Source: Epinephelus fuscoguttatus (lineage: Eukaryota; Chordata; Actinopteri; Perciformes; Serranidae). From it: a stretch of DNA of 64,000 nucleotides. Positions 37,901 through 52,600 of the stretch are shown piece by piece. The stretch lies in the NCBI RefSeq assembly GCF_011397635.1, contig NC_064755.1, forward strand, positions 20,443,282 to 20,507,281, written 5' to 3'. How positions within the stretch are numbered: position 1 is the stretch's first letter; every line of letters starts with the position of its first letter. A program made the translations under genes and the position numbers. Under the pieces are notes generated by a model, which saw only the letters and a program-made list of their open reading frames with translations, ran no database searches and was not told the DNA's origin.

Positions 37901-40653
37901 AAACGCTATCTTTAATTGTTCCTTGTTCAGACATAAAACATTAATGTTACTGAGAAAACTAAAGATGCTGAACCAAGTTTTCAGGGGCTTTAAAATGATG
38001 TTTTATAAGAATAATGAAAGAATATTCTTTTTATGAAACTCATGGGTGCTACATTAAGAAACAAAATGGAAACAAAAGAGGTTTCAGCCTGCTCTTTTTC
38101 TGCGTGTGTTTCTGCTCTGCAGCATGTTAGGAGGTGTTAATATAAATTCCTGACTCATCATTACCTCATCACACAGTGATACCTTGGCCTCGCATCACAG
38201 AGTCGACCTGTTGGAGGACCCACTGATGCATATTAATTCAATGTCTGTCACCTGTTTATAATGCAAATTGTTCATTATAATGCCACCATTCTTATGCCCA
38301 TCATGGCCAAATGTTAATCAAAAAATGTGCCATTGTGCTCCGAGGCTTCATTTGAATCCATTAACCTAACAGCAACACCTTTAGTTGCCCTTACATCCTT
38401 CAACTTCTTGTCTGTGTGTCAGTGCAGCAAGTTGGTGCATTGATGATAATAGAGCTGGACTGGGTTTAATTACTATTTAACCACACTGTGTCCCAGCAGG
38501 TTAGGAGCTCAGCATAGTGAAGACTACCTGAGCACAGAGACCCATCTCTCTCCAGCAGCGAGGGGGAAGGAGAATAAATTGGGATGCTTGGCACAGGCCT
38601 AGAGGCTCAGTCTCATTTTTTTCGATCACTCGTCTGCTGCTGTAGAGGCTCACGCTTCTCTAGCACACTGTGCAAGTCTGCAAAGTAAGGAAGGCTGCAA
38701 AACTTTAAGTCTCCAACACTGAGACATCTGTATGCTGACTGGTGCGGCTCGCCAGCAAAATATGAATTAGGGGGGTGAAATGAATGTGTTTGTTTGTCCA
38801 TATGTTCCTGGAATAATAAACAAAATCTCTGGGGCTTGGGTGTGTTTATGTACTTGTGTGTCATCTTAAAAAAAAATGTGCAGTGCAGTCTCATATTCCC
38901 TCGTATATTATTTTGCAAACACAAAATTAAAGTGCTTGACTGTAATTTGAGCTACAGCATTTTGATGACAGAGCAGCCTGGTGTGATGCAACATTTTAGG
39001 TGCATAGAACAATACAAAGGTCTTGTGTGACCATTTCCTGTGTGTGTGCTGTTTGGTCTACTCACCGCAATCATCTGGGCCACGTAGCTCTCAGGGCCGG
39101 TGTACTCAGTCGGATCCTTCACCCTCACCAGAACCAGGAAGTAAAGGTAATGCCACATGTTGTGTTCAGATTTGATGTGCTCCTCGAAGGACACTGTTTT
39201 GTTGTCAAATTTGTCCCTCTCCAACCCTGCAAGACGTTAGCTTAATTTAACACAAGTTGTTCCAAATATAACTCTTCTTCACTTCACTATCATTTGCATA
39301 TATTACTGGGTGAACCACATACGCACCACAAATGAAGCAAGTGGTTTTCAGTATCTCCTCCTTCCTTTGCTTCTCACTCCTCAGGTCAGCGAAGGTGTCG
39401 ATGATGACACCAAAGATGAGGTTAAGAACGATGATGATAACGACGAAGAAGAACAGAAGGTCGTAAACCACTCGGGCTGCAAACAGAGGCTCCTGGATGG
39501 TCCGGGGAAAATATGGAGAAAATGCATCACTTAACTGTCACCATCACTACAACTCTTTCTCTTTTTTATCTTAAACAGAAGCTGATGCAGCACAAATGCC
39601 ATTGATGTAAAGTTCAAGTCATTAGAAACGGACATAACGTTGCAGAAAGTATAAAAAAATGATCTTATACATGTTTGTTTTGAGGCTGTCTTACCTCTTT
39701 GGAGGGTCTCCTGAGAACGTCTCCCACCCCTCCTCCATTACGTAGTCCCTGGTTCAACACTGTGATTATACACATGAGCAGAGTTTCGCACACCAGCTCC
39801 GTCCCGTCGTCTTCATCTATAACCAGACACACATAAATTAAGCAAAAATGCAAAAAAACAGTAGACAACAAGGGTGAATGTTAAGTATTGGCTTCTTATC
39901 ATCTACATTTGTAGCCCAACTATATACAACACCTCTGTTTTTTGATTTTTCTTAACAATAATTCCTCCCAAGATCCCAATCCAATCAAGCATCCATTGGA
40001 TTATAAGTGTCAAGTGGCATCTACATAATAGCCAGGAGTCAGGACCAAAGGTTACCCTACAGAACACTGCATTGTATTAAGATTATCACAACTGTATGGT
40101 GTTTAACACAACCTCCAACATCTGACTTAATTTTTCAAATCACCAAACTGAATTCAACTGAACTGAGTTAAATGAAACTGAACAAAGAGTGTGTGAAAGA
40201 TTTTAAGGAAACCTAAGTTCAAGTTCAGGAGAGAAAAAAAAAATGTTATTCAAGTGCAGTCTGACCTAATTCAAAAAATTATCACTCAGCTGACTCTCAT
40301 AACTCACTGATAATAAAACACCTTGTCATGGGAACAGCTGATAATGGTGTGACTAAAGATCAGATGGATACCTTCAACTCCCTCGCCTCCTCAAATGTGA
40401 AAATAAAACAGAGCAAAATGAGAAGAATTAAAGCTCTATAAAGTCTTATTCATATCTTATATTAAATGTACAAACACTGTAAATAGAAAATGGCATGCAC
40501 AGCACGACTGCTGAGGAGAAAGAGGAGGTGAGGGATGTGGATGAGACCACGTGTGTGCCCCTATGGTGCAGGTGATCGAGGGAGATGCAGGAACACAAAC
40601 AGGAGTGTGAGTCACCCCCTCTGCCTCATCAAGTTTCTTTGTGTGCATCTGTG

Positions 40654-40686
<33 letters not shown>

Positions 40687-43600
40687 AACAGTGTATGACT
40701 GTGTGTGCATGTCTCAGTGTGTGCGTCTGTGTATGAGTAACCTTTCAGGAACTGACTACTGCCGGAAAGGTAAAGTACACACCCACACCTCGGTCAAACC
40801 ACAAACTTAAAACGTGTCCACTCGACAGTTCATAATGGGCGGGAAATAAAATAAAATAAATTAAAAATGTAATTTAATTTAATCTGATTTGATCAAAACT
40901 TACCAGGCACAGGTTTAGGTGTTGAAACAGGGCAGCTATCTTTCATACATGACTCAGCGGCTCCATTGTTACTCAGTAAATCCCTTTTTCCTTTTTAAAG
41001 AAAGAAAAAAAGAGAAAAAGGGGAAATTATGTGAGGTTGATTAATGATAACAGCACCGATAATTTACAAATGAAAGAAGATGATTAAATTGTGCTCCAGC
41101 ATTAAAACTCCTTCCCGCTAATTCTTGTCGGCACCGGTAAAATCAGCAAGAAAGATATAGTCAGACGTTATGTAAACTGAGGCAGCAGCTGCTGGGTGGG
41201 CGGTGAAGTGTTGCTGAAAAAACCTGAACAAATCATTTGCACATCGGCAAAGCCCTGAGCAGCAGAGGAGCTGTGCTTGAGTGTGATCGGCTCAGGCAGA
41301 CAGGCAGAAGGAGAACTGTACACCTGGGCCAGAGTGTCACCGAAAGGGCCTTCTTCCCTGACAGGCTGGAGGACAGAGGGCAAGGCTGGGGGACAAGAGG
41401 CAGAGGAGGAAGAAGAAGAAGAAGAAGAGTGGAGGGGACGGGGGGGCAGAGGCGGGGCGCAGGGGTCACAGCCCAGAGGCAACAGCAGTGTGGACAGGGT
41501 GCTCCACAGCTTTGATGGAGCTCTGGTTGTGCCTCAGCTCACCCCACAGCTAACAGATAGACAGGCGTGAGCCCAGCTGGTTACATAACCCACCACTGCT
41601 CTGCTGTGTCTGCTGCACTCTATTCAGCAAAACACAGGATGGCGCGGCCACCAGGTTATGCAACAGGTGCACATGTGCTAGCAGGTTGTCTTCCTGACCG
41701 TCGGAGCACTGTGCCGGAGCTCATTAACACACCCACACTCTCCTCAGTGTTTTCAAAACATGTGCCTGGGTATGTATATACAGTATACGGTACATATCCT
41801 ACAATTTTTTTCTGGCGAGGTGTGCAAACACTGATTCTACAATTTTTATTGAGACATATAAATCCAAAAGGGGAAAAGATTCAATGCAATGGATTCATGC
41901 TAAGCCAAAGAATCCTCTGATTATTGTCCTGATAATACAGAAGTTTTTGTCAACAATGTTAAAGTGGCCTGTATGTAGAGCCACCAAATGCCACGTCTGC
42001 CACATATCTTTCATTTTGCTTGAGGTTTGAAACTCATTAACTTCTAGGATGTATAATCTCATTAGAGTAGACAAAGAACGACACCTAGACATTTATGAGG
42101 GCATTGTAAAACAGTGCAAGTTTAGGACATGCTTGAGGTTAACCAAGATTAAATTCAGAAGCAGAGAGGCCACATCATACAGAAAACAGAGTGACAAATG
42201 GACATTTCAATGTATTTCAGGGACATTTAATGCAGTATAGACCTGACAGGAAACAAAGGGGGAAAGACGGGAGCTGACGTGCAACAAAGGTTCCTACCCA
42301 GACTAAAACACGGGACATCGCAGTTACTTGGGCGTCATCTTAAAGCACTAGGACACCTTGTGAATGATACTTTTATTCTGCCAATTCAGAGTCAAGCTAC
42401 ACCAGGTAAAATCTACTTTACTTTGAAACTGTTCCAGTCACTGTACATGGCACAGTAAAACAATGACAGGTTAAGAAGTTCTTACCTGGTGCAGGAAGGC
42501 GGTCCACCTCCATGCGGAAGTCGTCCTTGAGGAAGAGGAAGCCAATGATGGAGAAGAAGTAGACGAGGAAGATGGCCAGAACAGCTGTCAGAATAATAGA
42601 GCGGCCATTCCTCGTCACGCTCTTAATCACATTGAGCAGTGTCTCCTCTCGGATCACCAGGTCGAACAACTGCGGGGGGAGATCAACATCAGCAAGTCAT
42701 CAGCAAATAATTTATTCAGAACAACTGCTCTCACACAATGGAAAGGTTTACCTCTGAAGTGCTACGCTGAACAATCAGTCACAATTAGCAATGTGCATTT
42801 TAAGTAATTTCCATATCTGAGTGCTTGTATTGAATTATTACAGAGTACTCCAAATAACAAACAAAAGAATGTAACAACAGAGTCGGAAATGAACACCCAA
42901 GCAAAAATGTGATTAGGGGTTAGGGTTACCTTCTTTTCTACGTTGCACAGACTATAGGGATTAGCTTTGATATGCAAGTACTTCCAAACATCACTCTTAT
43001 ATCTAGTCCCCTTTCTGCATGTAACAATAGATCAAGTGATGCCTGACTAAAAATGTTGAACGCTATCGTAGGCTGTGCAGATCTATTGTTTTTGCTATAC
43101 TAGTCCATACCCATTGGTAGCTTTGTCACCTTCTACCTATGCCAATCCGCAATGCCTATGTGCAGTTTCACATAGATTGACTACGTCAGTGAGTAGAAAA
43201 ACGTGGGACAGACAGAATGACTGACTGACAGTTTCTGTGACTATGTACAGCATACCATACCATGACTTAGTCATACCAAAAATTAGAAGAAAACAACAAC
43301 ATTCGGCCACAGGGGGAGCCACAGCGATTGGTCACATTTAAGCCATTTTTAAGCATTCTTCTGTTGTTATAGCACCACCCAGTTGCCAATTAGAGTTAAA
43401 TTTCTCCAGTCACCTTGAGGCGTCCTGTTCTACATATCTACCAAGTTTAGTAAAAATCAATATGGCGGTTAGGCCTAGATAAGAAATTAGCTCTCTAGCG
43501 CCCCCATTTTGTTTGATGGGGTCAATAACGGAGGGGTCCCCTAAGATTATGTGTGCTCATATGCCTACAAAGTTGCATGGTGATCTGTGAAACCCTTGAG

Positions 43601-46600
43601 ATGTTATACACCTTTATGTGATGAGCCACGCCCTCCGCAATATTCATTGCCTTATAGAAGCTCAGTTTTAGAAAGTTTTCCAACTTTTGCCAAGAGGGAA
43701 CTTTAGATATTGGTCCCTAGATTATGTTCACCGAGTTTCATGCAGATCAGTCAAACTTCCTAAGAAGAGATCGATTTTAAGTGTCTTTCAAGAAATTCAA
43801 AATGGTGGAAAATCTATATAACCGGAAGTTATGCGTTCTTGGGGCAAATTTGTTCCTCATGAGGAGAGGCATCTCTGTGCAAAGTTTCATGTCTCTACGA
43901 CGGGGGGCGGTTATGAGATATGCCCATTCAAAGTTTGCAATTTCAATCGGTTGCTATAGCGCCCCCCCTTTGGTCAATTGATGTAATATTGCTTCATTCG
44001 CATCATCCCATGACCCTCTACCACTGTGCCAAATTTCACATGGATTGACCAAGTCAGTGAGGAGAAAAACGTGGAACAGAGACACAGACACACACACAGA
44101 CAGAGTTTTCGTCATTGTATAGTAAGATAGATCTGGGCACATATTCATAAGTAGCAGTTACATCACTACATCCTGTCCAAAAATTGAAAAAGTGATGACT
44201 GTATATGTTAAATGAATACTGACATCCAAATCGAGTGCTCGAGTTCTCAAGACAACCCCCCAGTCACAGAGTAATGGAGCTGAAATGTGTGAGAGATTTC
44301 TTACCAAGAAGCTGTAGAAGAACTCGTGCACAAAGAGGCCCAGGACGCAGATGATGGCATAGCTCAAATGGTAGATGAAGAGCATGTCCATAACCACTGC
44401 TTTGTAGCCTCGAGTGAACGTCCCCTGGTTGCCCACAAAACTTACGAGAAAGACTAACTTGTTGAACAGCTGAAAGAGAAGAAAATAAAGCTCAGCAATG
44501 AAATAAGAGTCAACAGTGGAGAAAGGACATGTCCCCCGACAACACCTCCATTACTTACATTGACAGTACCCAGCAATAACAGAGCAGGGCCGAGGCCCAT
44601 AGTGTAGATGGCACGTAGAATGAGGGAGACCAGGAAGAACAGGATGCCCCACGGCTTGGGTAAGACAGGAAGTAATGTGGTGGACACCCCCAACGCCACC
44701 CACAGGGAGATATTCCAGAACGGGGACAAGGTGCCTGGACAGAAGAATCAAGCATAAATCAAAGGTACCACACAGCAGTGCTCTGAAACGTTGCGGCATT
44801 TCTCTTATGAATTATTCACCTGAGCTAAGAGCTTAACTTAGCACAACACAATCAGAGGCAACACTTTAAAATGTCAAACAGTGGTCCGTGGGGACCCTCA
44901 GCTTCATCACTCAGAACAGCTTCTTCAGCTCGCACTGTAAACCGCCAAACTGAAGCTGGAGATTCTTTAGGAAACTGATGATTTATTGATTTAAGAGGCT
45001 TTCAGGAAAACACTTATGTGTGGGGCAAAAGAACCATGTGTGTTCATGTTTTAGCGAGGCTTAAACAATCTGATAAATGAAAAAATACTATGTTCCTTTA
45101 AAACTCTCCAACAAAGGTGTCTTCAGTTAACCTGTCCGATTAGGTGAAGCTGGGCGGAGCTACACAGGGAATCACATGAGGTCACCAACCTCAACACCCA
45201 TAATAAAAACAATTAAAGTCTAAGTTGTTGACAGTGAGGGAGAGTTCAGCAAAGCACATTCTGTACAAGCAGACATTGTCCTGAATAGAAGTCTAATCAG
45301 GCGAGTAACTGGAAACACCTGTGAGGGTGAACTACGGGTGTGTGGGCCTTTAAATAAACACAACCTCAGGTGACACAGGAGAGCTGTTTTCAAATGCAAA
45401 CACAAAGTGCAATCAAGTCCCTAAAACAAGAGGTCTTTTCACAGCGGATACTTTGACTGGTCATAGTTGGAGAAGCACTGATAACATTATCAATGTCTCT
45501 GTTAAATAAAGTGTTGTTTACATGCACACTAACATTCTCCTGTTATTCTGAAGATGAGGATAGTTTGAATTGGATACAGGTCACGTAAACAGTATATTCC
45601 ATTTGGATTTTCCGAATTAGACATTTTCTGATTAAGACACCTGGGATATGCCAATATTAATCGGGTTTTAGGAGCATTCTTTGGAAATGTATACAGTGTA
45701 TTCAGAATAGGTGTCCCAGCTGGGGTTTTTATCGCAGTTTGCTACACACAGCCTCTGGCCTGTTTCTGGTCAGCTCTGCCTGTTGTACACAAACTCGCCA
45801 TAAGTTTGCAAGGCCTTGAGGTGGAGATGCACGCCCCAAAAGAAAAGCCCACACTTCTGGTCAAACGGAGGAACACACCAACTTTAAAACATTATGAAAG
45901 ACTTGTACATAAACAGGGTTTGGGATATACGCAAATATTTCAAGGAGGCAGTTGAAAAAATGAAAGATGGAGGCTGTGTTTGCATGGCTGAACAAGTCTG
46001 CCACCAGTGGAAAACTTAGGAAAAAAATCCTATTATGATGCAAAGAAGCAAAATGTCACAAGCTGTTCCAGCCGTTCCACTTTTCCATGTGATAAATGAT
46101 GCGTTTTGCTTATGGTGCTCTGCTGTGTGCTGGTGTTATGTGCCATAAATGCCATACGTGGCTGAATACTGTTATGTGTTGTATGTGTTTTTATGTTGTT
46201 GTTTTTTTTGTGGTGTATGCTTTTTATTTCTTTATTGTAGGGCAGCAATAATTGTGCAACTCCTGGGTCCAAGATAAATTTCCCTGTGGGGACAAAGAAT
46301 ATCGTATCATACTGCATCGTTTCATATCGCATCACATCGTATTGTATCATATAGTATCGTACAGTACTGTATCGCACCGCACCACATCACATTGCATCGC
46401 ATCACATTGTATCGTATCATATCTTCTGGACCAATATTGTAAGTCAGCAATACTTGTGTAGCTCCTGAGTCCAGGACAAATTTCACTGTGGGTAAAAAGT
46501 ATCGTACCGTATCGCACCACATCACATCGCATCGTATTGTATCGCATCACACTGTACAGTATCGTATCACATCGCATCGCATCGTATCATATCGTATCAT

Positions 46601-49600
46601 ATCATAATCAGAGTATAAATGGCTGTATATAAATGGGAATATTAGTGGAATATTAATTTTCATTAGCCATGTAAACAGCTAAGTAGGAGTATTGTCTTTT
46701 TCAGAATACAGGCAAAAATTTTTTTACATTATTTACACCTGTATTTTTCCTGCTGTGACATGTCAAAATGTCTTCTTTGAAAAGGCCTATGTACTGGCCT
46801 GAGTATCATGATGTATGAGACTTTTTAAACTCTTTAAAAATAAATTAATAAATCAAAAATCCTCACCCTCGTCTCCGTCATCACCAAAGGGGTAGAATAC
46901 AGCCACAGCGATGTTGAGCAAACATGCCAGGTAGAAGGAGATGCTCCCCCAAAGAGAGATGTGGCGCGAGAACCAAAACAGAGCCTTATTTTCTGCACAA
47001 ACAGAACAGGAAGCATAAGTACAGGGACACAAACTCACCACACAGACACACAAAGTTGCTGCGGGCCCTTCAATTTATTCTGGAAATAACAATAACCAGA
47101 CACTCTGGATGATAATCATGATTTACCATCCTGCAGCCTGCCCTGGCTGCCACCATCATTATTTTGCAAGTGCTGGATTCAGAATGTAAAGACTTACTGC
47201 GGATCTTCTTCTGCCACCTCATCTCGTTGTAGAGGTTGTCAAACTGCTGGAAGAAGTCGTTAACCTTGCTGCCCTGGTCGTCTCTCTCCGTGGTGGTGAA
47301 CACACGCACTTTGGACTCCTCCGTGAGGTACTCGCAGATGTTAGGGACTGGAAATACTATCTGCTCCATGGTGCGGTCGTGACGCACAATCTGGTGAACA
47401 GATATTAAGTAAATTGTCATTACGGGTTTATAGATTTACATTTTTTTTAATGACGAGATAAGAAATCTGTGATGTGCTTGGTAAATAAAGTTTCAAAGAT
47501 TCAGAGGATACATGGATGAAGTGATGATGATGAGGGTTACCTCTATCTGAGCTGTGTGATTGGCGTAGTAATGGAGGGCATCGTCCTTCTCAGTGTCAGA
47601 ATCCACACATGACCCCGGCCCAAACGCCGACCCTGGCCTCAGGCTCTGCTGCAGCATCTTATTGTGTCGGGCCAGCTAGCATCCAAAAACAAAATGACTT
47701 ATTTATTTAATTTTTAGTAGCGACTGGCAGCTCTATAGGTCCCGCTTTGATCAGTCAGTCCTCAGAAACTTTCCAGCCATTTGGTGGCCACAGTTTTTAC
47801 ACTAAGAAGCTGTGATTTCGCATAGAGGTCAAGTGTGTTTGTGATGATTGTGTTTGAGTTCATGCCAATTGGCAAAACGGGGGGGGGCATATAATAAAAA
47901 TTCACATAACTGCCAAATGGATTCACAGACTTCCACAAGAAGTGAAAAGATTGGTCTTGAGCCAAAGGACAGGTGGTTAACTGTTCATGCTGGTAAAAAA
48001 AACTCATGAAGCAGTTGTCATAAGGAGGTGTCAACTAGTGACAAGTGGTTGTGAGGTTGTGTGTGTGCATGCATAAACACATGGATGCATGCACATATGT
48101 GGTCAAAGTCGAAGGTGGGACCAAATTTTTGTTCTGAAAGTCACAAAGTTAAGTCTGAAATCAAGACAGGAGAGTGCTAAGTCAAGATAAGCAGTCCCGA
48201 GTAATTGAGTCATTGGTGTTAAAGTGCAAGTCTTCTTTTATTTTGTCAAGTTGAGTCTGAAGTCATCAAGTTTGTGACGCAAGTCTGACTCAAATCCAAA
48301 TCATGTGCCTCAAGACCAAACCTCTAGTCACGGCTATCGCGAATTTGCACTTGTTAACTTACACTGAAAAGCTTTGTGCCAATAATAACAATAACGGTCT
48401 ATGATTCCCAAGCCTAATTACATCTTGTGACACAATGCTTTAAATATGGACATATTAGACCACTTAATGAGAGTAAAAACAAGATGATGCAACTTGACAT
48501 GAAAATAGAAGACAGAAGAGGAAAAAAGACAAATAATGGACAAGTAGAATACATTTACGGATATCTGGTCAAAGTAGAACAAGTACATTACACTCCAAAG
48601 ACAAGACTTTACATGAAGACACTTATGTAACTTATCCATAATGCCCTTCCACTCTGTTCTATGTATATACTTCTGTTAGGTAATCTTGGATGCTTTAACC
48701 TGCAATAACTGTTTTTGTGACCACTCGGGAGCAGCAGAAAAAAAAGTGTGAGCTCCACACTGGCATACCAACACCTTTTAATATATAGAATAGGTAGAAC
48801 TGCCAAACAGGGAAACAAATGGGAGTCTTTGTAATTAACCTTCTGTAAATCCTGTGACTGCCTGTAAAAAAATATCTACAGTTGTTCACTGTCCTTATTT
48901 CTATGAACTACTGTTTATCATTCACTCTTGTTTATTTACTCATTATTCATTTCTTATCTTACACACCAATTATGGTGAATGGCAGCTGCCCTTAGGAGCA
49001 AATGCCAGATAATATCTTCTAAAAGATACTTGATAAGCTTATATCTGAGTCTCTGTGCAATCAGCAGATATGTGTGCATGAGTGTCTGTGTGTTTTCACT
49101 GTCTGAGGTCAACAAAAAAAAAGAAAACTAACAGTCGAACAGTCAAAAAAAAAAAAAAAAAGCCTTCCTTGTCATGATGAAACTAGTCTGCTGGTCGGAC
49201 AAAAATACCCTGTTTGACACTTCAGCTCTAAAGAGGCAGAAGTGAAAACCCGCTAGACTCTGTCTGCCCTCTCTAAATGACATAGACGTTAGAGAGAGAG
49301 ACACACATACACACACACACACACACAATACAAATACACTCTAAACAAGGCAAAGCACATTTGTTTAGTAATACAGAGACTAGCGCCCGCCTCAGTGAGC
49401 CTACAGCCTACCTGTCTGCACAACCAGTGTCACATCCTGAAAGCTAATTTTAGAAAACTGCCATAGCGACTCTGTCATAGAGCGGTCTCTCATCATTTAG
49501 TGCAGAGGACACACTCAGAAAGGAGCATGCATGTGGACGCGCGCACGCACGCGCACACACACACACACACACACACATTAGCTGTGTGCATGGCCCTGAG

Positions 49601-52600
49601 GTCAACAGAAGGTCAGACAGATGGAGAGGAAAAGAGAGGAAATGCAGTAATGTCTCCATCTCAGACAAAAACAAGCTTAGGCATTTTCATTACCTGGTGG
49701 GCCAGAATGTAAATATTGTGTCCGACGTCTCTGGGCTTGATCTGGTCTCCAGCGTTGTCCTCCTCCTCCTCACTCTCCAGACCCTGGGCGTAGGCTTCCT
49801 TCATGACGTCCACCTGATGCGCAAGAATTAAGAAAGGTTACCGCAACTTAAAGTCTATTTACTAAGAAGTAGGTTGTACATGGGACTGAGCTATGCATGT
49901 GTGTATTCATGCTGACAAAGACTCACCAGTTCAGTGGGTCTCATCTTGTAGAGAATCTTCTCTGCGTTCTCGCTGTCATGGCGGCTCTCCATGATAGCCA
50001 AAAGGAGTTTGGAGGCATTGTTCTACAACACAAGGCTCCACCAATGAGCTTTTACATGTTGATCAACTACAAACTACAGAGCTGAGTAATGCAGGAAGTA
50101 ATTTCTTGGTGGATGCTATTTTTTAGCAGAATCAAACCATCTGAAATGTTAGATTTTTATTGTTGAGTTGTAAGACTGAAGCAGTCCAACAGCTAGATAT
50201 AACAGGTAGCAAACATCAGCGATTTTGAGCTGCAACACTTTTTCTAAACAAAAACATGGCTCCATTTATTCATTAAAATGTGCAGTTTTCACTGTATTGC
50301 TTTGTTAAACACCGGGGAATGAGTCAGGCTCCCTCCAATTGTCTTGTTTCTAGTTTCTAGCACTACAGCACCATAGGTAATTACTACTATAAAGCAAACC
50401 ATAAGTATTGCCATAGCAATGGCTTTCAGTGGCCGTGCGTCATTGCGAGCAGCCTCTCAGGACTCTCGGATGCACCTGCTGCTCACCTTAAGCACCAGCA
50501 CGAGGTCCAGCCGATGCTTCCCCAGGGGGTTGATGGAGTTGACAATCAGTGCTATAATAATGTCAATGCCATTTGACTCATGCTTGGCTATACAGCTCTG
50601 GAAAAATAAGAACGAATGTATGTTAGAACAAACAAAATCCTCAGAAGAAGACTAAACCTCGTCATACCTAACTAAATTAACTTATCCTCCACCTACCTGG
50701 TTTTCATGGCAGGGTCCCTGGCAGTACTCTGTGATGGTTTCCAGCGTCTGGCGAACCAGGTCTACATTACTCTCATTGATATAAAGGCCAAGCAGCCCGA
50801 GGCCTCCAGTGGTGCTTCCACAAATACAGTCCAAGAACTGAAGAGTCTCACACACCAGATTGTAGTTTGTCTTGTTTGTCTGGTTGCGCAGAAAGTTCTG
50901 GATTCAGAGAAAGAAAACAGTCAATCGGCAGTCAATTTAAAGGAGCAGTGTGTAAGATTTGGGGGGATTCAGTGGCATCGAGCAGTGAGGACTGCAGATT
51001 GTGACCTGCTGTGACTTCTGCTGGGTATAATTCCTTCAGTGTTCATAGTTCAGGAAGTTTTTAGTGAAAGTCGAATTATCTGCAGAGGTCTCTTTACCTC
51101 CAATACAAATGGACTCAGTGATTTAATTCAGTAAAAACACTGAGTAAATTACTTTCACGTTATGAAATCTCTGTTTTTCCAATACTGCTCATTGTGGAGG
51201 GGCTGCTAACTACAGTGGACAACAAGAAAACAGGAATGGCCCTATCTAGAGCCAGTGTTTGGTTTGTCTGTTCTAGGCTACTGTAGAAACATGGCAGTGC
51301 AACATGGCAATCTCCGTGGACTCAGTCCCTATGTAGATACACAGATTCTTACACACACACACACACAAAAAAATTCGTATTGTATCATATTCCATTTCTG
51401 CCACTATATCACCCTAAATCCCACACCCTGGACCTTCGAGAGTAGATGGACTTCAATGTTCTTTCTGTCAATCCAAAAAGAGACCAGTACCTGCAGGTCT
51501 GTGTTGTGGTTCTCACAGAGGAGCTGTAGGTAACGTAGGATTGGTTTCATGATTGTGATGGCTGGGCTCATCTGAGTTTCTTCAATAACCTCTTCGGCCC
51601 CGACTATCTCGCTGTTCTGGCCGAGGCCTTCAAGGTCGGGATCCAGCTCCTTTCTGAAGGCGCAAAAGGCCTTTGAGGTCACTGAGGAGGCCTCCTTCAG
51701 CTGCCCTCGCATATCGTCCCTCATGAGAAGCCCTGAGTCTTTCCCTAGAGCACAGCATGCAGGAAAAAAGAGATATTAAAAAACAGGACGAGCTGTTAAA
51801 TGATTGGACAGCACAGGGTCATTTTGCAGAAGATCTTTGTAAACGATGGAGGAAAACAAGCAGCATGCAAAAGGTTAGCATTTCAGATACAGATCAATGG
51901 CAGCTCTCGCTTTGACACAAAGATATATTACAAAAGAAATGCAGACAACCCCCCCTCTGACATGTGGGCAAATATTGAGTGGGGTTCTGTAGCATGAAAG
52001 TACCAGATCTTGATACAATGGCCTTTTGATAGGCTTGTGATGTGGGCCGTCACATGGCATCTGACATGTGACTGCAGGACCTGGGAACAACAGTCTGCAG
52101 AGAGGTCAGCAGAGCAACAAAGATCATTCAGGTTTTATCCTCCGCTATTGTTTAACCTCAAGGTCGAGCTCAACTTTAGGAGCATGCATATTGTAAAAGC
52201 GTTGAGGTTATCAAGTTTATATTTGAGAGTGTTTCTTGGCTTTTCACTCAGTCTAGACCTGTTTCTATGGAAATGTTGAGCTGTGTCTTGAGACATGACC
52301 CCACTGATTCAGTATGTCACTTTTAAATACTCATCTCTAGGTACAGCTGACATCATCATCCAGGTGGTTCACTTTATATAAACCTTACTTTCAGCTTTGT
52401 TTTGACACAGCGGTTTGCTGCATGTTCCAGACATCAGAGGTGACAAGTGTCTTTTTGGCTGCACTCAAGAGCAAAGCCAATGAGCAGTAGCTTGTTAGTT
52501 GTAACTCAAAGGTTAAAATGCATCACTACTCGACTGTACCTTTCTTCAACCTGATGCTACTGAGGTCACTGTCGTCGTCCCTTTTTCTGCAGCTGACCTC

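Larger units (their letters stand above)
24757..39065 (-). other. Large itpr2 intron (14.3 kb) rich in transposons
   Basis: The largest complete intron in view. It holds a palindromic MITE (26362-26806 arms), a hairpin-ended element with an 84-codon frame (about 27000-27752), a Tc1 transposon (27951-29589), a nested LINE (31168-32935), microsatellites, a hAT remnant (about 36410-36915) and another palindrome (37371-37720). No exon is missing here: flanking phases and protein sequence join directly. Confidence 0.85.

Noticed and set aside
42910-42930. GGGGTTAGGGTTACC, telomere-like
   Set aside because: Only about two units, too short to be an interstitial telomeric array.
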